The notes beneath the pieces are model-generated. The model was not told where the DNA came from and searched no databases. It was given only the letters and a program-made list of their open reading frames with translations. Below are positions 63,757 to 64,000 of a stretch of 64,000 nt of DNA, piece after piece. The first letter of the stretch is position 1. Each line of letters begins with the position of its first letter. The position numbers and the translations under genes are program-made. The stretch comes from Catellatospora tritici. Its GTDB lineage: Bacteria; Actinomycetota; Actinomycetes; Mycobacteriales; Micromonosporaceae. The DNA lies in assembly GCF_019083965.1 (NCBI RefSeq), contig NZ_JAHRCY010000001.1, positions 1 to 64,000 on the forward strand, read 5' to 3'.

Positions 63757-64000
63757 TCAGACGCCTACGACCTCGCGGCCGCGGGTGCTGCCGGGGTTGG
63801 TGGGTCGGGTGTTGCGGGTCGCCCGCAGCGTGGTGCGCAGCGGGTTGTCGCGGCGTACCGTGACCGAGACCTGGCCGTCGGTGGCCACCTCGGTACGCGG
63901 TCGAGCCGAGATCGGCTCCAACGGCTTGTCCTGACCACCGCGCGGCAGCGGGGGCGTCAGCACACCCTCGACCTGCTCGGCGACAGCCATCGTGTCACTG
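63757..64000 (-). CDS. Partial hypothetical protein (5' end may lie outside window)
   Basis: At least 77 residues from an ATG at 63990, but the frame stays open to the right edge, so the true start may lie outside. The visible C-terminus reads LTPPLPRGGQDKPLEPISARP, then VSVTVRRDNPLRTTLRATRNTRPTNPGSTR and ends REVVGV. It is rich in Arg, Thr and Pro with no cysteines or membrane segment. I do not recognise the family. A terminator-like hairpin downstream supports a gene ending here. Confidence 0.45.
   Translation of the reverse strand, partial: SDTMAVAEQVEGVLTPPLPRGGQDKPLEPISARPRTEVATDGQVSVTVRRDNPLRTTLRATRNTRPTNPGSTRGREVVGV

Overview
The window is high-GC actinobacterial chromosome, most likely from a Micromonosporaceae-type organism (inference). 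The support is the gene order sigB-ideR ... nrdJ-nrdR/lexA ... hflX ... dapF-miaA ... miaB-gluABCD-rny-recX-recA-DUF3046, which is the conserved mycobacterial/actinomycete neighbourhood, plus frequent GTG/TTG starts, stop/start overlaps, a B12-dependent ribonucleotide reductase, and secreted cellulose-binding enzymes with Ser-Pro linkers. I saw no rRNA, tRNA, CRISPR array, transposase or prophage module.

Layout. 0-6 kb: end of a SigB-type sigma factor; a minus-strand operon of GNAT/acyl-CoA synthetase, AcuC deacetylase and a mercaptopyruvate-type sulfurtransferase; ideR. 6-15.8 kb: accessory genes (lipoprotein, VOC protein, membrane protein, aldo/keto reductase, a secreted CBM2-metzincin under a CebR-like operator, EamA transporter, TPR protein, a hypothetical pair, epoxide hydrolase, a secreted glycosidase-like protein). 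15.8-28.6 kb: nucleotide and SOS core (nrdJ, nrdR, lexA), a membrane-anchored propeller-like protein with a Gly/Tyr/Gln tail, hflX, malic enzyme, dapF-miaA and a DUF349 protein. 28.8-30.5 kb: a GH5-CBM2 cellulase.

31-39 kb: a tightly overlapping six-gene minus-strand operon that I read as an Ebo-type cluster: inositol-phosphate-synthase-like cyclase, UbiA-type prenyltransferase (EboC), a TIM-barrel/EboA fusion, TatD-like hydrolase (EboB), EboE and a phosphodiesterase (EboF). An aldo/keto reductase follows. The usual dehydroquinate-synthase-like cyclase (EboD) is absent and a different sugar-phosphate cyclase leads the operon. This is the best candidate for a poorly described pathway, perhaps making a prenylated cyclitol lipid.

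39-49.4 kb: miaB, the glutamate-type ABC importer gluABCD, rny, recX, recA and a DUF3046 protein. 49.8-64 kb: an MFS transporter carrying a palindromic element inside its reading frame, a PhyH-type dioxygenase, a zinc-finger small protein, a MocR regulator divergent from a PNPOx/GNAT fusion and a LysE exporter, the Lhr helicase, an acyltransferase-3, a SAM hydroxide adenosyltransferase, and a partial gene at the edge.

Many gaps hold long hairpins. One family, with arms built around TTTCGGGGAAA, occurs six times, once inside a coding sequence. A second family, built on GATCATGAACTTATGG, occurs twice. Candidate LexA boxes precede lexA and recA, and a pair of candidate NrdR boxes precedes nrdR-nrdJ.
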